A stretch of DNA of 64,000 nucleotides, from positions 2,189,195 through 2,253,194 of the forward strand of contig NZ_CP015031.1 in the NCBI RefSeq assembly GCF_011455875.1, in the 5' to 3' direction. Both the position numbers and the translations under genes were made by a program. This document shows, piece after piece, positions 1-9,763 of this stretch (position 1 is the first letter of the stretch; each line of letters begins with the position of its first letter). Source of the stretch: Basfia succiniciproducens (lineage in GTDB: Bacteria > Pseudomonadota > Gammaproteobacteria > Enterobacterales > Pasteurellaceae). Below the pieces are notes generated by a model. The model saw only the letters and a program-made list of their open reading frames with translations. It did not search any database and had not been told where the DNA came from.

Positions 1-624
1 ATGGTGCGTCCATTAAAAGAAGAAGGGTTAGACATTTTCGTTCGTTATAACAGTGCGGTCAAAATTCTCCGTAAAGTCCAAAAGAAAAAAGAAGGTAGTT
101 TTGCTGATTTAGTCAGTACACGAAAACCATTTGGTTTAACAACAACGGATAAAGGCAATCCAACTCCTTATAAATCAAGCGATCACAATGTAAAACTTTT
201 CCAAAATCGTGGCGTTGGTTATATGAAACAAGAAGAAATTCCTGTTAATAAACAATGGATCCATACGCATAAAGTGATTGCCCCTTATGCGGTTGGCTCG
301 GGCGATAGTAAAACTGACAGGGTAAAACCGATTTACGCAGGTTTAGGTACGGCTTGTACCGAAACTTATTTGGTAATAGGACCTTTTGACAGCCAAGACA
401 TTTGTGAAAATGTGATGAGCTATATTAATACACGCTTTTTCCATTTTATGCTGACTTTAAAGAAAAATACCCAACACACCACGAAAAAAGTATATGAATT
501 AGTGCCATTACAAGATTTCTCAAAGCCGTGGACAGATAAAGAACTTTACGAAAAATATCAATTAACTCAGGCGGAAATTGATTATATTGAAACAATGGTT
601 AGACCGATGGGAACTAAAGAATGA
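1..624 (+). CDS. C-terminal part of an Eco57I-type restriction-modification methylase (cut by window edge)
   Basis: The 207 visible codons begin exactly at the window edge, so this is the tail of a longer protein and the Met at base 1 is probably internal. No methylase motifs are left. What is seen is a target-recognition-like region ending in KVYELVPLQDFSKPWTD followed by ELYEKY, a tail I associate with Eco57I-family 'restriction endonuclease' proteins paired with a helicase. Its TGA overlaps the ATG of the next gene by four bases, so the two are translationally coupled and probably work as one system. A near-signal (AGTGCGGT) lies at about 52. Family assignment is from the tail and the partner gene only; specificity cannot be read. 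Confidence 0.6.
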   Translation: MVRPLKEEGLDIFVRYNSAVKILRKVQKKKEGSFADLVSTRKPFGLTTTDKGNPTPYKSSDHNVKLFQNRGVGYMKQEEIPVNKQWIHTHKVIAPYAVGSGDSKTDRVKPIYAGLGTACTETYLVIGPFDSQDICENVMSYINTRFFHFMLTLKKNTQHTTKKVYELVPLQDFSKPWTDKELYEKYQLTQAEIDYIETMVRPMGTKE

Positions 625-3125
625 GTGAATTTATTACCGAATTGCGCACACCAAAAATTTACGCCTACAATGATAGTCGTTTTCCAAATTGCTTAAAAAT
701 TGGTTATACAACACGTAATGTCGAAGAGCGCGTGGCAGAACAATATCCTGTGAAATTACCGAATCAAAGCTATCAAATCCTGTTAAGTGAGGTGGCAATT
801 CGTGACGATGGCTCTAGTTTTCGGGATAGCGATATTCACACCATTTTGCAAAAACGTGGCGTAGAACGCTTAGATGGTGAATGGTTTAAATGCGATTTAA
901 ACGAAGTAAAATCTGCTTATTTAGAAGTTAAGACCGGGCAAGCGGTCGAAAAAGAGCGAATTTTTGCATTTGGTATGCGACCTGAACAGCTGGCAGCCGT
1001 CGCCAAAACCGCCCAATACTTCCGCTCATTTGCGGAAGATGAAAATAATCAAGGTAAAACACCACATTTCTTGTGGAATGCCAAAATGCGTTTTGGTAAA
1101 ACCTTTGCGGCGTATCAGCTTGCCAAAGAAGTGGGCTGGAAAAAAATTTTGGTGCTGACATTCAAGCCTGCGGTGCAAAATGCATGGCAGGAAGATTTGC
1201 AAAACCACGTGGATTTTCAAGGCTGGCGATTTGTGCTGGAAGAAAGCGAATGGCAGAACGCGGTCGAATTGCCACAAATTTGTTTTGGTTCATTTCAAGA
1301 TTATTTAGGCAAAAACAAAGCCGGTGGCACTAAGCTCAAAAATGAGTGGGTTCATACCATTAACTGGGACTGCATTATTTTTGATGAATATCACTATGGT
1401 GCGTGGCGTGAAAAATCCAAAGGATTATTTGGAGCGGACGAACAGCTTTATCAAACGATGCAATCGGAAGCGGCTGAAATGGAAATGGATATGCCGGATT
1501 ATTTTGATGAAGATAGCTTGCCGATTACCAGCCATCATTTTTTATATTTATCGGGTACGCCGTTCCGGGCTTTAAATTCGGGTGAATTTATTGAAGAACA
1601 AGTATATAACTGGACCTATTCTGATGAGCAAAAAGCTAAAAAAGAGTGGCAGGGTGAAGATAACCCATATTTGAGCTTGCCGAGAATGGTGATGCTGACG
1701 TATCAGTTGCCCGATGATATTCGTGAAGTGGCGTTAAAGGGTGAATTTAACGAATTTGATCTAGGGCAGTTTTTTGAAGCTAAAGGTACAGGCGATAAGG
1801 CTAAATTTACATACGAAAACGAAGTACAAAAATGGTTGGATCTTATTCGGGGCTCGTTACGTTCGACTACGATTGATAACTTAAAATTAGGTTCAGAAAA
1901 GCCACCAATGCCTTTTGGTGACAGTCGTTTATTAGGTAGCCTTCTGCATACACTTTGGTTTTTACCAACAGTTGCCTCTTGTTACGCAATGCGAAATTTA
2001 TTGGCACAAAAGCAGAATCAGTTTTACCACGAATATAACGTGATTGTTGCCGCTGGCAATGAAGCTGGAATGGGAGCAGAAGCGATTTTGCCTGTGAAGA
2101 AAGTGATGACGAGCGAACCTCTTAAAACTAAATCCATTACACTTTCTTGCGGTAAATTAACCACTGGTGTTTCGGTTGCCCCATGGACGGGAATTTTTAT
2201 GCTACGTAATCTCAATAGCCCTGAAACCTATTTTCAAGCGGCTTTTCGTGTGCAAACTCCGTGGGTATTACGCGGACATAATCCGAATGATCCGAATAAT
2301 GAATGTATCGTTAAAGAAGATTGCTATGTGTTCGATTTTGCCCCTGACCGTGCGTTAAAACAGCTTGCCGATTATTGCGTTCGTTTAAATACGGATAATA
2401 AAAACCCCGAACAAAAAGTGGCGGAATTTATTCAATTCTTACCTGTTCTTGCTTATGATGGTAGTTCTATGCACTCTATTGATGCCGCTGGTATTTTGGA
2501 TATGGCGATGAGCGGTACAACTGCAACACTGTTGGCACGCAGATGGGAAAGTGCGGTGTTGGTGAATGTGGATAACGAAACATTGAGCAAATTACGCCGT
2601 AATGAAGCAGCAATGGCTGCATTGATGAGAATTGAAGGTTTTCGGGCGTTAAATCAAGATATTGAAACTATCATCAATAAATCTGGAAGTGTGAAGAAAA
2701 CCAAGCAAAAAGCCAATGAACGAGATTTGTCAAAAGAGGAAAAAAAGCAACTTTCTGATGATGAGAAAAAGGAAAAAAGCCTTCGTAGGCAGATTCAGGA
2801 AAAATTGATTAAATTTGCCACACGGATTCCAATTTTTATGTATCTGACTGATAACCGTGAATATAGTTTGCAAGATGTCATTACTCAACTTGAACCTGAG
2901 CTTTTTTTTAAAGTAACGGGTTTAACTCAAAAGGATTTTAGCTTGTTAGTCAGCCTTAATTTATTCAATAGTGGAATGATGAACGATGCCGTGTATAAAT
3001 TTAAACGTTATGAAGATTCAAGTTTAAGCTATTCTGGGATAAGTAAACATGAAGAACACCAGATAGGGTTGTATGATACAACTATTAGCTTTCTAGAATA
3101 TCAATTAGGTTCAGATGTTACATAA
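621..3125 (+). CDS. Restriction-associated SF2 helicase with N-terminal GIY-YIG/T5orf172-like domain
   Basis: This 834-residue protein has two parts. Residues 11-110 resemble the GIY-YIG/T5orf172 nuclease fold: KIYAY, then LKIGYTTRNVEERV, then GEWF. From about 120 on it is a superfamily 2 helicase: Walker A variant MRFGKT (156-161), DEYH box (255-258), SGTPFR (311-316), TTGVSVA (514-520) and motif VI QAAFRVQ (539-545). A lysine-rich, probably coiled segment lies at 690-740. It starts inside the stop of the methylase gene. I infer that it is the translocating and cutting subunit of a type II/III-like defence system. A Hin uptake signal lies at 2549-2557, and GCAAGCGGTC at 938-947 nearly matches the other Pasteurellaceae signal type. 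Helicase confidence is high; the nuclease domain and cleavage role are less certain. Confidence 0.75.
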   Translation: MSEFITELRTPKIYAYNDSRFPNCLKIGYTTRNVEERVAEQYPVKLPNQSYQILLSEVAIRDDGSSFRDSDIHTILQKRGVERLDGEWFKCDLNEVKSAYLEVKTGQAVEKERIFAFGMRPEQLAAVAKTAQYFRSFAEDENNQGKTPHFLWNAKMRFGKTFAAYQLAKEVGWKKILVLTFKPAVQNAWQEDLQNHVDFQGWRFVLEESEWQNAVELPQICFGSFQDYLGKNKAGGTKLKNEWVHTINWDCIIFDEYHYGAWREKSKGLFGADEQLYQTMQSEAAEMEMDMPDYFDEDSLPITSHHFLYLSGTPFRALNSGEFIEEQVYNWTYSDEQKAKKEWQGEDNPYLSLPRMVMLTYQLPDDIREVALKGEFNEFDLGQFFEAKGTGDKAKFTYENEVQKWLDLIRGSLRSTTIDNLKLGSEKPPMPFGDSRLLGSLLHTLWFLPTVASCYAMRNLLAQKQNQFYHEYNVIVAAGNEAGMGAEAILPVKKVMTSEPLKTKSITLSCGKLTTGVSVAPWTGIFMLRNLNSPETYFQAAFRVQTPWVLRGHNPNDPNNECIVKEDCYVFDFAPDRALKQLADYCVRLNTDNKNPEQKVAEFIQFLPVLAYDGSSMHSIDAAGILDMAMSGTTATLLARRWESAVLVNVDNETLSKLRRNEAAMAALMRIEGFRALNQDIETIINKSGSVKKTKQKANERDLSKEEKKQLSDDEKKEKSLRRQIQEKLIKFATRIPIFMYLTDNREYSLQDVITQLEPELFFKVTGLTQKDFSLLVSLNLFNSGMMNDAVYKFKRYEDSSLSYSGISKHEEHQIGLYDTTISFLEYQLGSDVT

Positions 3126-3190
3126 TTTTAAAAAATAGGATGAGTTCACTTTTAATCACTGTGTAACTATTCTGTCTATTACGCTACCTT

Positions 3191-4288
3191 TTATTTCAGC
3201 CCGAATAAAAACCGCGTTAATTTGTTGCTGTTAATAATCAGATAGCTCAGGAAAGATAACAGATATCCGCAAGTGACCAATATCATAAAATAAACAAAAG
3301 GCGTCATGCCGGGAACATCGAAATAATATCCCAGTACAATCAATACCGGATGATGGAACAAGTACACGATGATAGCGGAACGAACTAAAAACGCCACGGA
3401 ACGGGAAGGCGGGAAAGAGGCGCTGAAGAAGAAATTAAATAATAACAAACTGACAGAAATCGCAGACGCGTGCTGAATAAAAACATTTATCGCGCGCATG
3501 GTGAAAGGTAAACTTTCTTTCGCCTCGCCAATCGTAAGGGTTTGATAGGTTAAGCCCGTCACTGTTATTCCCCACAGCAAAGTTTTGATGGTTTTTTTAT
3601 TAAAAAATATACGTACCGCTTCACTTCGATAAATAATATAGCCGATAAAAAAGTAAATGCTGTAATACAAGGTTTTTTCTATCAGATAGCCATAAAATGA
3701 ATAGAACAACGGATGATCCGCCATAGGAACGAACATATTCAGAACGAACTTAATGCCGAAAGGCAGATACATATAAAAAATAAATAATCCCAGTTTTATA
3801 AATCGATTAAACCCGCTTAAATAATCTAAAAATTTATCTACCGGTAATAAACAAACCAATGAAATTATCATTAGGGTTAATAAGAACCAGGCGTGTACGA
3901 TAAAATTTCCGATACCGATATTTTCCCAGGGGGTGATATCATGGCGAACCACAAACCAGACTTCAAACGTATTGATTAGCAGAATAGAAGAAATTAACGG
4001 CATAAAAACGCGTAAGTATCGCCCTTTTAAGAAATAATGTTTTCCTTTTTTAAGCAACACCATAGCGGAAAAGAAACCGGCAATCAGAAAGAAGGCTTCC
4101 ACTCGGAAAAAATGCGCAACATGGACGATATTATGAATTAGCGCATCCTGATATCTATCGCTATGGTAATCCCATCGGTAAAAAGGGCTGATGACCGACG
4201 CCGCATGCGTCAATACACCGATTAACATCAACAAAGCTCTGAGCTGGTCTAATCCATAGTAATATTCTTTTTTTGCAATCATTAACAC
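3191..4288 (-). CDS. Acyltransferase 3 family membrane protein
   Basis: The 365-residue protein opens with YGLDQLRALLMLIGVLTHAA, the first helix of acyltransferase 3 proteins with its His, followed by about nine more hydrophobic segments. Members such as OpgC and O-antigen acetylases move acetyl or succinyl groups onto surface glycans from the inner membrane. The MdoC/OpgC branch seems closest, but I cannot separate it from glycan O-acetylases. It converges with the restriction genes and stands alone, with no neighbour that names its substrate. The start could be the first or the third codon (Met-Leu-Met). No uptake signal lies inside it. Confidence 0.75.
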   Translation of the reverse strand: MLMIAKKEYYYGLDQLRALLMLIGVLTHAASVISPFYRWDYHSDRYQDALIHNIVHVAHFFRVEAFFLIAGFFSAMVLLKKGKHYFLKGRYLRVFMPLISSILLINTFEVWFVVRHDITPWENIGIGNFIVHAWFLLTLMIISLVCLLPVDKFLDYLSGFNRFIKLGLFIFYMYLPFGIKFVLNMFVPMADHPLFYSFYGYLIEKTLYYSIYFFIGYIIYRSEAVRIFFNKKTIKTLLWGITVTGLTYQTLTIGEAKESLPFTMRAINVFIQHASAISVSLLLFNFFFSASFPPSRSVAFLVRSAIIVYLFHHPVLIVLGYYFDVPGMTPFVYFMILVTCGYLLSFLSYLIINSNKLTRFLFGLK

Positions 4289-4515
4289 CGGTTTCCTAAC
4301 TTAACAGCTTATTATCCGAACGGATAAAAACTGGGTGACTGAACAGTCTGTTTATCTTTTATAATGGCTTTTACCATCATAGACAGACAATAAACCAGTC
4401 CCAGTGTAATGATTTGCAGTAGTTTTTCGAGTAAATTTACCTAGTATTACTTAATCTTTAACTTATATTTGTTAAATTTACAGATAATAATTAAATTTTA
4501 CAAAAATGCGGCTGG
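4289..4515. other. Intergenic region between the acyltransferase start and merP end
   Basis: This AT-rich gap holds no convincing reading frame. Bases 4346-4364 carry one copy of a small dispersed palindrome of the form TGTTTATCTTTTATAA that recurs near 28.7, 39.8 and 42.6 kb. The promoter of the acyltransferase gene must lie here, but I see no clear -35/-10 pair. Confidence 0.5.
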
Positions 4516-4788
4516 CTATTTTTTCACCACCGCATGATAATGCAGTTTATCAATGGCGTTGATCATCATTTCGTCGGTCACTTTTTCATCAGCGACCACT
4601 TTCACCAAGCGGGTGTTGAAGTTGGCTTTGGTGGAGATCACACCGTCAATATTGCGCAGTTCTTTGTTTACCAAATAAACACAAAGCTGGCAGTTCATTT
4701 CTTCAATATGTAATGTTACATTGCGTTCGGCGGCAAAACCGCTACCTGAGAATAAAAGTGCGGTCAAAAAAAGCAAAGTTTTTTTCAT
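4516..4788 (-). CDS. merP: Periplasmic heavy-metal-associated protein, MerP-like
   Basis: This is a 90-residue exported HMA-fold protein. A signal peptide (1-20) ends in SGSGFAA; the mature part has the metal motif MNCQLC with Cys33 and Cys36. MerP-type proteins bind a soft metal ion in the periplasm and hand it to MerT. I chose the ATG at 4788 because it begins with a clear signal peptide and overlaps the merT stop as ATGA; a longer frame reaches 4863 but would run into merT and lacks a signal. An uptake signal (4756-4764) lies within the signal-peptide codons. No merA or merR is nearby, so mercury resistance itself is not shown. Confidence 0.8.
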   Translation of the reverse strand: MKKTLLFLTALLFSGSGFAAERNVTLHIEEMNCQLCVYLVNKELRNIDGVISTKANFNTRLVKVVADEKVTDEMMINAIDKLHYHAVVKK

Positions 4789-5147
4789 TCTAAAAGTTCC
4801 AGAATATAAGGTAAAACATAGGGATAACTTAAGAAAAAGAGAATAACCGGCGCCATAATCCAATATAAAATTTGCAATGTCCGACGGGATAAATATTTGG
4901 TGCAGATGATTTTATCGGAAAAATTCAGCAACCAGAATCCGTAACTAAAGGCGCCCAGGGAAATAATCAGCATGGGAATTTGCAGATAACTGTATTCGCT
5001 TAAATCCATCAGCCAGGCGGAAGACAGGCCGAAAGCCAAATAAATCAGCGGCCCGATACAGCACAGGGTTGAAGCCACGGCGGCAGTCAGCGCCGTGGTA
5101 CAAATCGCCCAGAATTTGGCGTTAGAGCTCTTTTGAGGTGAATTCAT
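4785..5147 (-). CDS. merT: MerT-like metal transport membrane protein
   Basis: The 120-residue protein has three hydrophobic segments and the Cys29-Cys30 pair (STLCCIGP) in the first one, the hallmark of MerT, which takes metal from MerP across the inner membrane. One further Cys (82) sits in the loop before the last helix, where classical MerT has a pair. The start at 5147 has AAAGAG about nine bases upstream; the upstream ATG at 5165 has no ribosome site. Either start overlaps the end of the transglutaminase gene, so the three genes form one operon. H. influenzae also has a merT-merP pair without a mer operon, so a role in general metal handling is possible. Confidence 0.8.
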   Translation of the reverse strand: MNSPQKSSNAKFWAICTTALTAAVASTLCCIGPLIYLAFGLSSAWLMDLSEYSYLQIPMLIISLGAFSYGFWLLNFSDKIICTKYLSRRTLQILYWIMAPVILFFLSYPYVLPYILELLE

Positions 5148-6225
5148 AACCGAACTCTTTGGCATCGTAAGAATTTAACGGATCGCCGCCTACTTCCGCA
5201 TAAGGATAACCAAAGTTATTAAGCGGCGCTAATTCCGGCATTGGGTAGAGATTAAAATCCCGTGCATAATTAAAGCCCATCCAGTTAGCTTCCCAGTTAC
5301 CGAACAAATATTGCGAAACCGCTTGAGTATCTTTATCTTCCACGGATTTATTCTCGGTTAAGCGATATTTCGCCACGTCCGCAGAGTCCACCGGCACCCA
5401 GCCGAAACCAGCCAAATAGAATTCCGCCCGACAATGTTGACCTCCGTTTTCGTTGGCAACTTTATCTTTTGCGCTGCCAAAAGCGCCTTTGGAATACTCG
5501 CCCATTTTAACCGCCTGACCTAAACGAATACCGAAAATCTCACGGGCCGGAATACCGGAAGCGCGGGCTAAGGCCACAAAAACGGAGTTAATATCCGTAC
5601 ATTTGCCTTTTAACACGCCGGTCGTTAGGATTTTTTCCACATCGCCGTCACCGCAGCCTAAGACGGAATTATCCCGTTCCATATTATTGACAATCCATTG
5701 GTGAATCATCTCCGCTTTTTTCAACGGATTGCTTTCTTTACCCACTATTTTATCGGCGAACTGTTTCACAATACCGTCGGTTTTGATGTGTTGGGTCGGT
5801 TTTAAATATTGCTGTACGTCTACGGAATATTCGATATTTTCCGGCGCCTGATAATTTTCCAGTAAACCTTGTTTCATCGGCTCGCGATCTTTAGTGGTGA
5901 CTACTAATTTCACCTTTAAATCGCGTTTTTGCGCATCTTTATCCCAAAGGGCGAATAGGGTTTTCGCGCCGTATTGGTTGTTTTCCGTGATATAGGCTTG
6001 TTGATAGTTACCGTCAAATTCAATGGATTTGACATCCTGATAATCATTGCTGAAAGGCAACGGTACCCATAATTTGGTTTCGCCGCTCGAACCTTTCGGT
6101 ACTTGCAAATCATAGCTTTGGGTGAATTCATAAGTGTGCGTCGCACTGTTTGAGTTTGGCACGATCTGCGCTTGTGTAAACGCCGCAACAGAGGAAAGCA
6201 CGGCGGCTAAAATCAGTTTTTTCAT
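5122..6225 (-). CDS. Exported transglutaminase-like cysteine protein
   Basis: The 367-residue protein has a signal peptide ([20 protein letters not shown]) and a C-terminal transglutaminase-like core with the triad Cys209 (LKGKCTDI), His264 (GGQHCRAEF) and Asp280 (VPVDSAD). The N-terminal part is beta-rich and unassigned. Bacterial members are usually peptidases or amidases rather than cross-linking enzymes; the substrate is unknown. It is the first gene of an operon with merT and merP, ending 26 bases inside merT. An uptake signal lies just downstream of the next divergent region (6346-6354). The periplasmic location is well supported; the link to metal transport is only by position. Confidence 0.75.
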   Translation of the reverse strand: MKKLILAAVLSSVAAFTQAQIVPNSNSATHTYEFTQSYDLQVPKGSSGETKLWVPLPFSNDYQDVKSIEFDGNYQQAYITENNQYGAKTLFALWDKDAQKRDLKVKLVVTTKDREPMKQGLLENYQAPENIEYSVDVQQYLKPTQHIKTDGIVKQFADKIVGKESNPLKKAEMIHQWIVNNMERDNSVLGCGDGDVEKILTTGVLKGKCTDINSVFVALARASGIPAREIFGIRLGQAVKMGEYSKGAFGSAKDKVANENGGQHCRAEFYLAGFGWVPVDSADVAKYRLTENKSVEDKDTQAVSQYLFGNWEANWMGFNYARDFNLYPMPELAPLNNFGYPYAEVGGDPLNSYDAKEFGYEFTSKEL

Positions 6226-6370
6226 GGAAAGTCCTTAGAGAGGTAAACAAACAACACTTGTTATATTTAAGTTCAGTGCTGCAGGCAGAATGAACTTATA
6301 AAGAATAGCGTAAAATTTAAGAAAAGAAAATGCTCAGAAAGGGCTAAGTGCGGTCATTTTTCGTGAAGTT

Positions 6371-6988
6371 TTATTGATGGCATTTTTCATATAACGGCAA
6401 TAATTCCCGAATGGTCCGGCTGATAAAATCCACGGCGTCAATATCCGCCAAATCGGCTTTTTCCACATTCTTACCGATACACCAAAAATCCTCATCGCTG
6501 CGCAAACTCAAATCCTGAGAGGTAAGTTGTTTTACCCGACGAAAATCCGCGTATTCGCTTTCATCGCCGCGCCAGATATCAAAATCGGCAAATTGCCGGA
6601 AATCAAAATCTTCCGTCCATTGATTATATTGCGAAAGATTGATTTGCGAACGATCCGCGCGATAACAATGCCAATCCAGGCTCACCTGCAAACGACGGCG
6701 ATTCAGCAAAACGGACAAAATCGCGGCGGAATTTTTGTTAAATTCATATTTGAAATAAGCAAAGAAATGGGCGCGTACCTGCCAACCGTTACACCATTTC
6801 TCAATATGAGGCTCGGCAAAAGGCGAACCGAGCCCCTCTGAGACCTGCAGTATACAGGTTTTCCATTCATTCCACTCTCGTTTATAATCAGCTTTGATTT
6901 GCGGAATTAATTCCGGGCAGTATTTTTTCAGTTGAGCGAACTGGAAATAAGGAATTGCGAAAAGATCGCAGGAAGCCGGGTTCAGCAT
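6371..6988 (-). CDS. Conserved hypothetical protein of Pasteurellaceae type
   Basis: I do not recognise a characterised function. The 205-residue protein is soluble, has no signal peptide or membrane segment, and is rich in Trp, Tyr and acidic residues (for example EWNEWKTC, HIEKWCNGW, DFDIWRGDESEY). It resembles in size and composition the HI_0552-type family of unknown function, but I cannot confirm this. It stands alone between the transglutaminase operon and galU. The frame is open with normal codon use for the region, so I believe it is real. Confidence 0.6.
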   Translation of the reverse strand: MLNPASCDLFAIPYFQFAQLKKYCPELIPQIKADYKREWNEWKTCILQVSEGLGSPFAEPHIEKWCNGWQVRAHFFAYFKYEFNKNSAAILSVLLNRRRLQVSLDWHCYRADRSQINLSQYNQWTEDFDFRQFADFDIWRGDESEYADFRRVKQLTSQDLSLRSDEDFWCIGKNVEKADLADIDAVDFISRTIRELLPLYEKCHQ

Positions 6989-7053
6989 AATTTTACCGAT
7001 AAGAAAGAAACTAAGCCTTAGCGGTAAAGCTTAGTTTCTTTTGATGTTAAGAA

Positions 7054-7941
7054 TTACAGGGTTTTAGCGAACGCTTTTAAGTAGTTTTTAAATTCGTTGC
7101 CTAATTTTTCGTGCTGAATACCGTATTCGACAAAAGCTTTCATGTAGCCGATTTTATCGCCGCAGTCAAAGGATTCGCCGGTCATATGAAAGGCTTCAAC
7201 GGTTTCCTTGGCTATTAACATATCAATAGCATCGGTTAATTGAATTTCATCGCCCACGCCAACCGGTGTTCTTTCCAATAAATCCCAAATGGTGGCGGAG
7301 AACACGTAACGACCGACAACAGCTAAGTTTGACGGTGCTTTTTCCGGACTCGGTTTTTCGACCATGCGGGAAATCACCGCACTTTCACCACCACTGAATT
7401 CGGCGCCGTTGCAGTCGGCGATACCGTAGCTGCTCACATCTTTAGGATCTACAGGTGCAACCATGATTTGGCTTGAACCGGTTTCATTAAAGCGTTTGAT
7501 CATCGCCGATAGATTTTCCGTTTTTTGGTTTGCAGTGAATTCGGCTAATAATACGTCCGGTAATACTACGGCAAAAGGCTCGTTACCCACGGCAGGGCGG
7601 CCGCATAAAACGGCATGGCCTAAACCTTTTGCATTACCTTGACGTACGTGCATAATGGTGACGTCTTTCGGGCAAATAGAACGCACTTCTTCAAGCAACT
7701 GACGTTTAACGCGTTTTTCCAGCATGGTTTCCAGTTCAAATGAAGTGTCAAAATGGTTTTCGATAGCATTTTTCGACGAATGGGTAACTAACACGATTTC
7801 TTTAACGCCCGCCGCAATGCATTCGTTAACCACATATTGGATTAAAGGTTTATCGACTAAAGTCAACATTTCTTTAGGAATGGCTTTTGTCGCAGGTAAC
7901 ATACGCGTACCCAGACCGGCTACCGGGATAATAACTTTCAT
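7054..7941 (-). CDS. galU: UTP-glucose-1-phosphate uridylyltransferase
   Basis: GalU makes UDP-glucose from UTP and glucose-1-phosphate in the cytoplasm, feeding lipooligosaccharide and capsule synthesis. The N-terminal nucleotide-binding signature [11 protein letters not shown] (residues 9-19) and the later EKP and DCGDK motifs fit the family, and 295 residues is the usual length. The start at 7941 has AAAGGA seven bases upstream; a TTG at 7956 is in frame but would place the ribosome site inside the gene. manB follows upstream on the same strand, so sugar-phosphate activation genes are grouped, although a terminator-like uptake-signal hairpin (7973-8005) separates them. Confidence 0.95.
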   Translation of the reverse strand: MKVIIPVAGLGTRMLPATKAIPKEMLTLVDKPLIQYVVNECIAAGVKEIVLVTHSSKNAIENHFDTSFELETMLEKRVKRQLLEEVRSICPKDVTIMHVRQGNAKGLGHAVLCGRPAVGNEPFAVVLPDVLLAEFTANQKTENLSAMIKRFNETGSSQIMVAPVDPKDVSSYGIADCNGAEFSGGESAVISRMVEKPSPEKAPSNLAVVGRYVFSATIWDLLERTPVGVGDEIQLTDAIDMLIAKETVEAFHMTGESFDCGDKIGYMKAFVEYGIQHEKLGNEFKNYLKAFAKTL

Positions 7942-7972
7942 GGTTTTTCCTTTCAAATCAAAGATAAAAAGA

Positions 7973-8005
7973 ACCGCACTTTAATACTTTATTTCAAAGT
8001 GCGGT
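7973..8005 (-). terminator. Uptake-signal inverted pair between manB and galU
   Basis: ACCGCACTTT and AAAGTGCGGT form a perfect ten-base stem around a 13-base loop. Reading the minus strand it is followed by TTCTTTTTATC, so it can end manB transcription just before galU. Confidence 0.7.
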
Positions 8006-8029
8006 ATATTTTTTACAAATTTTTACCAA

Positions 8030-9394
8030 TTATTGACGAAGCAAAGCCAGAATTTCTTCGGTTTTTTCCGTCATTAATTTTTTATCGCCACGGGTTTCAA
8101 GATTTAAACGTACAACAGGTTCGGTATTCGAACTGCGTAAATTAAAACGCCATGTCGGGTATTCAATGCTGATACCGTCAGTTTCGTCTATGCTTACCGC
8201 GTCTTTTTCATAAGCGGCGCGAACTCGGGCAATTGCAGTTTTGGCATCCGCTAATTTACTGTTGATTTCGCCCGGTGACGGATAGGTATCAATGCTGTCG
8301 TTTACTAACTGACCGAGTGTTTTGCCCGTTGTACAAACCAATTCCATTACCAATAACCATGGGATCATACCGCTGTCGCAGTAGTTAAAGTCACGGAAAT
8401 AATGGTGCGCGCTCATTTCACCGCCGTAGATTGCGTCTATGGCACGCATTTTTTCTTTAATGAACGAGTGACCGGATTTGGACATTACCGCTTCGCCGCC
8501 GTTTTCTTCCACTAATTTAATAGTGTTCCAGATTAAACGCGGGTCATAAATGATCTTGGCACCTTTATGTTTTTGTAAGAATGCCTGACCTAACAGACCG
8601 ACGATATAGTAACCTTCAATAAATTGAGCGGTTTCATCAAATAAGAAGCAACGGTCAAAGTCGCCGTCAAATGCAATACCCATATCGGCTTTATTCGCTA
8701 ACACGGCATCAATTGTGTCTTGACGGTTTTCATGAAGTAACGGATTAGGAATACCGTGCGGGAAGGTACCGTCCGGATTATTATGCACTTTGATAAATTC
8801 AACAGGTACGCGACGGGCTTTAAATTGCGCTTCGATGGCGTCAATAACATGACCGGCCGCGCCATTACCCGAGTTGATTACCAATTTCATCGGTTTTAAG
8901 TTATCCAAGTTAATGTAAGACAATAAATGTTCTACATATTCGCCAAGTACCGATTGTTGTTTGTAAACACCGCGTTGGGTCACGGCAGGGAAGTTGTTTT
9001 CTTCCGCCAAACGTTGAATATCGGCAAGACCGGTATCCGCACTGATTGGGCGGGAACCTTCGCGAACAAGTTTTAATCCGTTGTAGTCCATCGGATTATG
9101 ACTTGCGGTTACTTCAATACCACCGTCCGCTTTTAAGAAAGAAGTGGCAAAGTAAATTTCTTCCGTACCCACTTCACCTAAGTCGATGACGTTTACGCCG
9201 GAGTCTAACAGGCCGTTTGTCACCGCACTTTTTAATTCTTTACTGGTTAATCGAACATCACCGCCTACAACAATGGTTGTTGGTTTCAAAAACTGGCCGA
9301 AAGCGCGACCAATACGATAAACGATATCTGCGTTAAGTTCATCGCCTAAGCGACCTCGAATATCATAGGCTTTAAAACAAGTTAATTTAGTCAT
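8030..9394 (-). CDS. manB: Phosphomannomutase/phosphoglucomutase
   Basis: The 454-residue protein matches the CpsG/ManB branch of alpha-D-phosphohexomutases: N-terminal [11 protein letters not shown], catalytic phosphoserine Ser98 in TASHNP, metal loop DGDFDR (243-248), sugar loop GGEMSAHH and the C-terminal phosphate loop RSSNTEP. It interconverts hexose 6- and 1-phosphates for nucleotide-sugar synthesis. An uptake signal lies inside the gene near 9222. It is upstream of galU and downstream of csrA on the same strand. Mannose or glucose preference cannot be told from sequence; close similarity to E. coli CpsG favours mannose. The gene could also be named cpsG. Confidence 0.9.
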   Translation of the reverse strand: MTKLTCFKAYDIRGRLGDELNADIVYRIGRAFGQFLKPTTIVVGGDVRLTSKELKSAVTNGLLDSGVNVIDLGEVGTEEIYFATSFLKADGGIEVTASHNPMDYNGLKLVREGSRPISADTGLADIQRLAEENNFPAVTQRGVYKQQSVLGEYVEHLLSYINLDNLKPMKLVINSGNGAAGHVIDAIEAQFKARRVPVEFIKVHNNPDGTFPHGIPNPLLHENRQDTIDAVLANKADMGIAFDGDFDRCFLFDETAQFIEGYYIVGLLGQAFLQKHKGAKIIYDPRLIWNTIKLVEENGGEAVMSKSGHSFIKEKMRAIDAIYGGEMSAHHYFRDFNYCDSGMIPWLLVMELVCTTGKTLGQLVNDSIDTYPSPGEINSKLADAKTAIARVRAAYEKDAVSIDETDGISIEYPTWRFNLRSSNTEPVVRLNLETRGDKKLMTEKTEEILALLRQ

Positions 9395-9415
9395 AACATC
9401 TCCTGTATATTAGCG

Positions 9416-9601
9416 TTAAGAGGTTGACTCTTTCTCTTCCGCTTGTTTGATACGTTGATAAATTTCCTCACGATGAACAGATACATCTTTAGGTGCGTTT
9501 ACACCAATTTTCACCTGATTACCACGTACGTTTAAAATTGTGATAGATATGTCATCACCGATGAGCAGGCTCTCGCCAACTTTACGGGTTAATATCAGCA
9601 T
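9416..9601 (-). CDS. csrA: Carbon storage regulator CsrA
   Basis: The 61-residue protein begins [20 protein letters not shown] and keeps the RNA-contact residues of CsrA/RsmA (Leu4, Arg6, and [10 protein letters not shown] near 42-51). CsrA binds GGA in hairpin loops of mRNA leaders and changes translation or stability. A strong GAGG ribosome site precedes the ATG. It lies between alaS and manB, as in H. influenzae, where csrA follows alaS. Its own leader (9602-9763) probably carries GGA sites, including the ribosome site. Confidence 0.96.
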   Translation of the reverse strand: MLILTRKVGESLLIGDDISITILNVRGNQVKIGVNAPKDVSVHREEIYQRIKQAEEKESTS

Positions 9602-9763
9602 ACAGACCTCCTCACCTATTGATAATCCGTTTTTGTCTGCAATATCCTTATTGTTTTACTAAACCCAAATATCGCTACTCAGATAATAAGCAGTGAATTT
9701 TCTTATTGAGTATTAGGGTTCATGATTTATTGTAAAAATTCATAAACCCTACTCAAAAATCAG

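Noticed and set aside
9602..9763. A small RNA or peptide between csrA and alaS
   Set aside because: No clear promoter-terminator pair or frame was seen; it is most likely the csrA leader.
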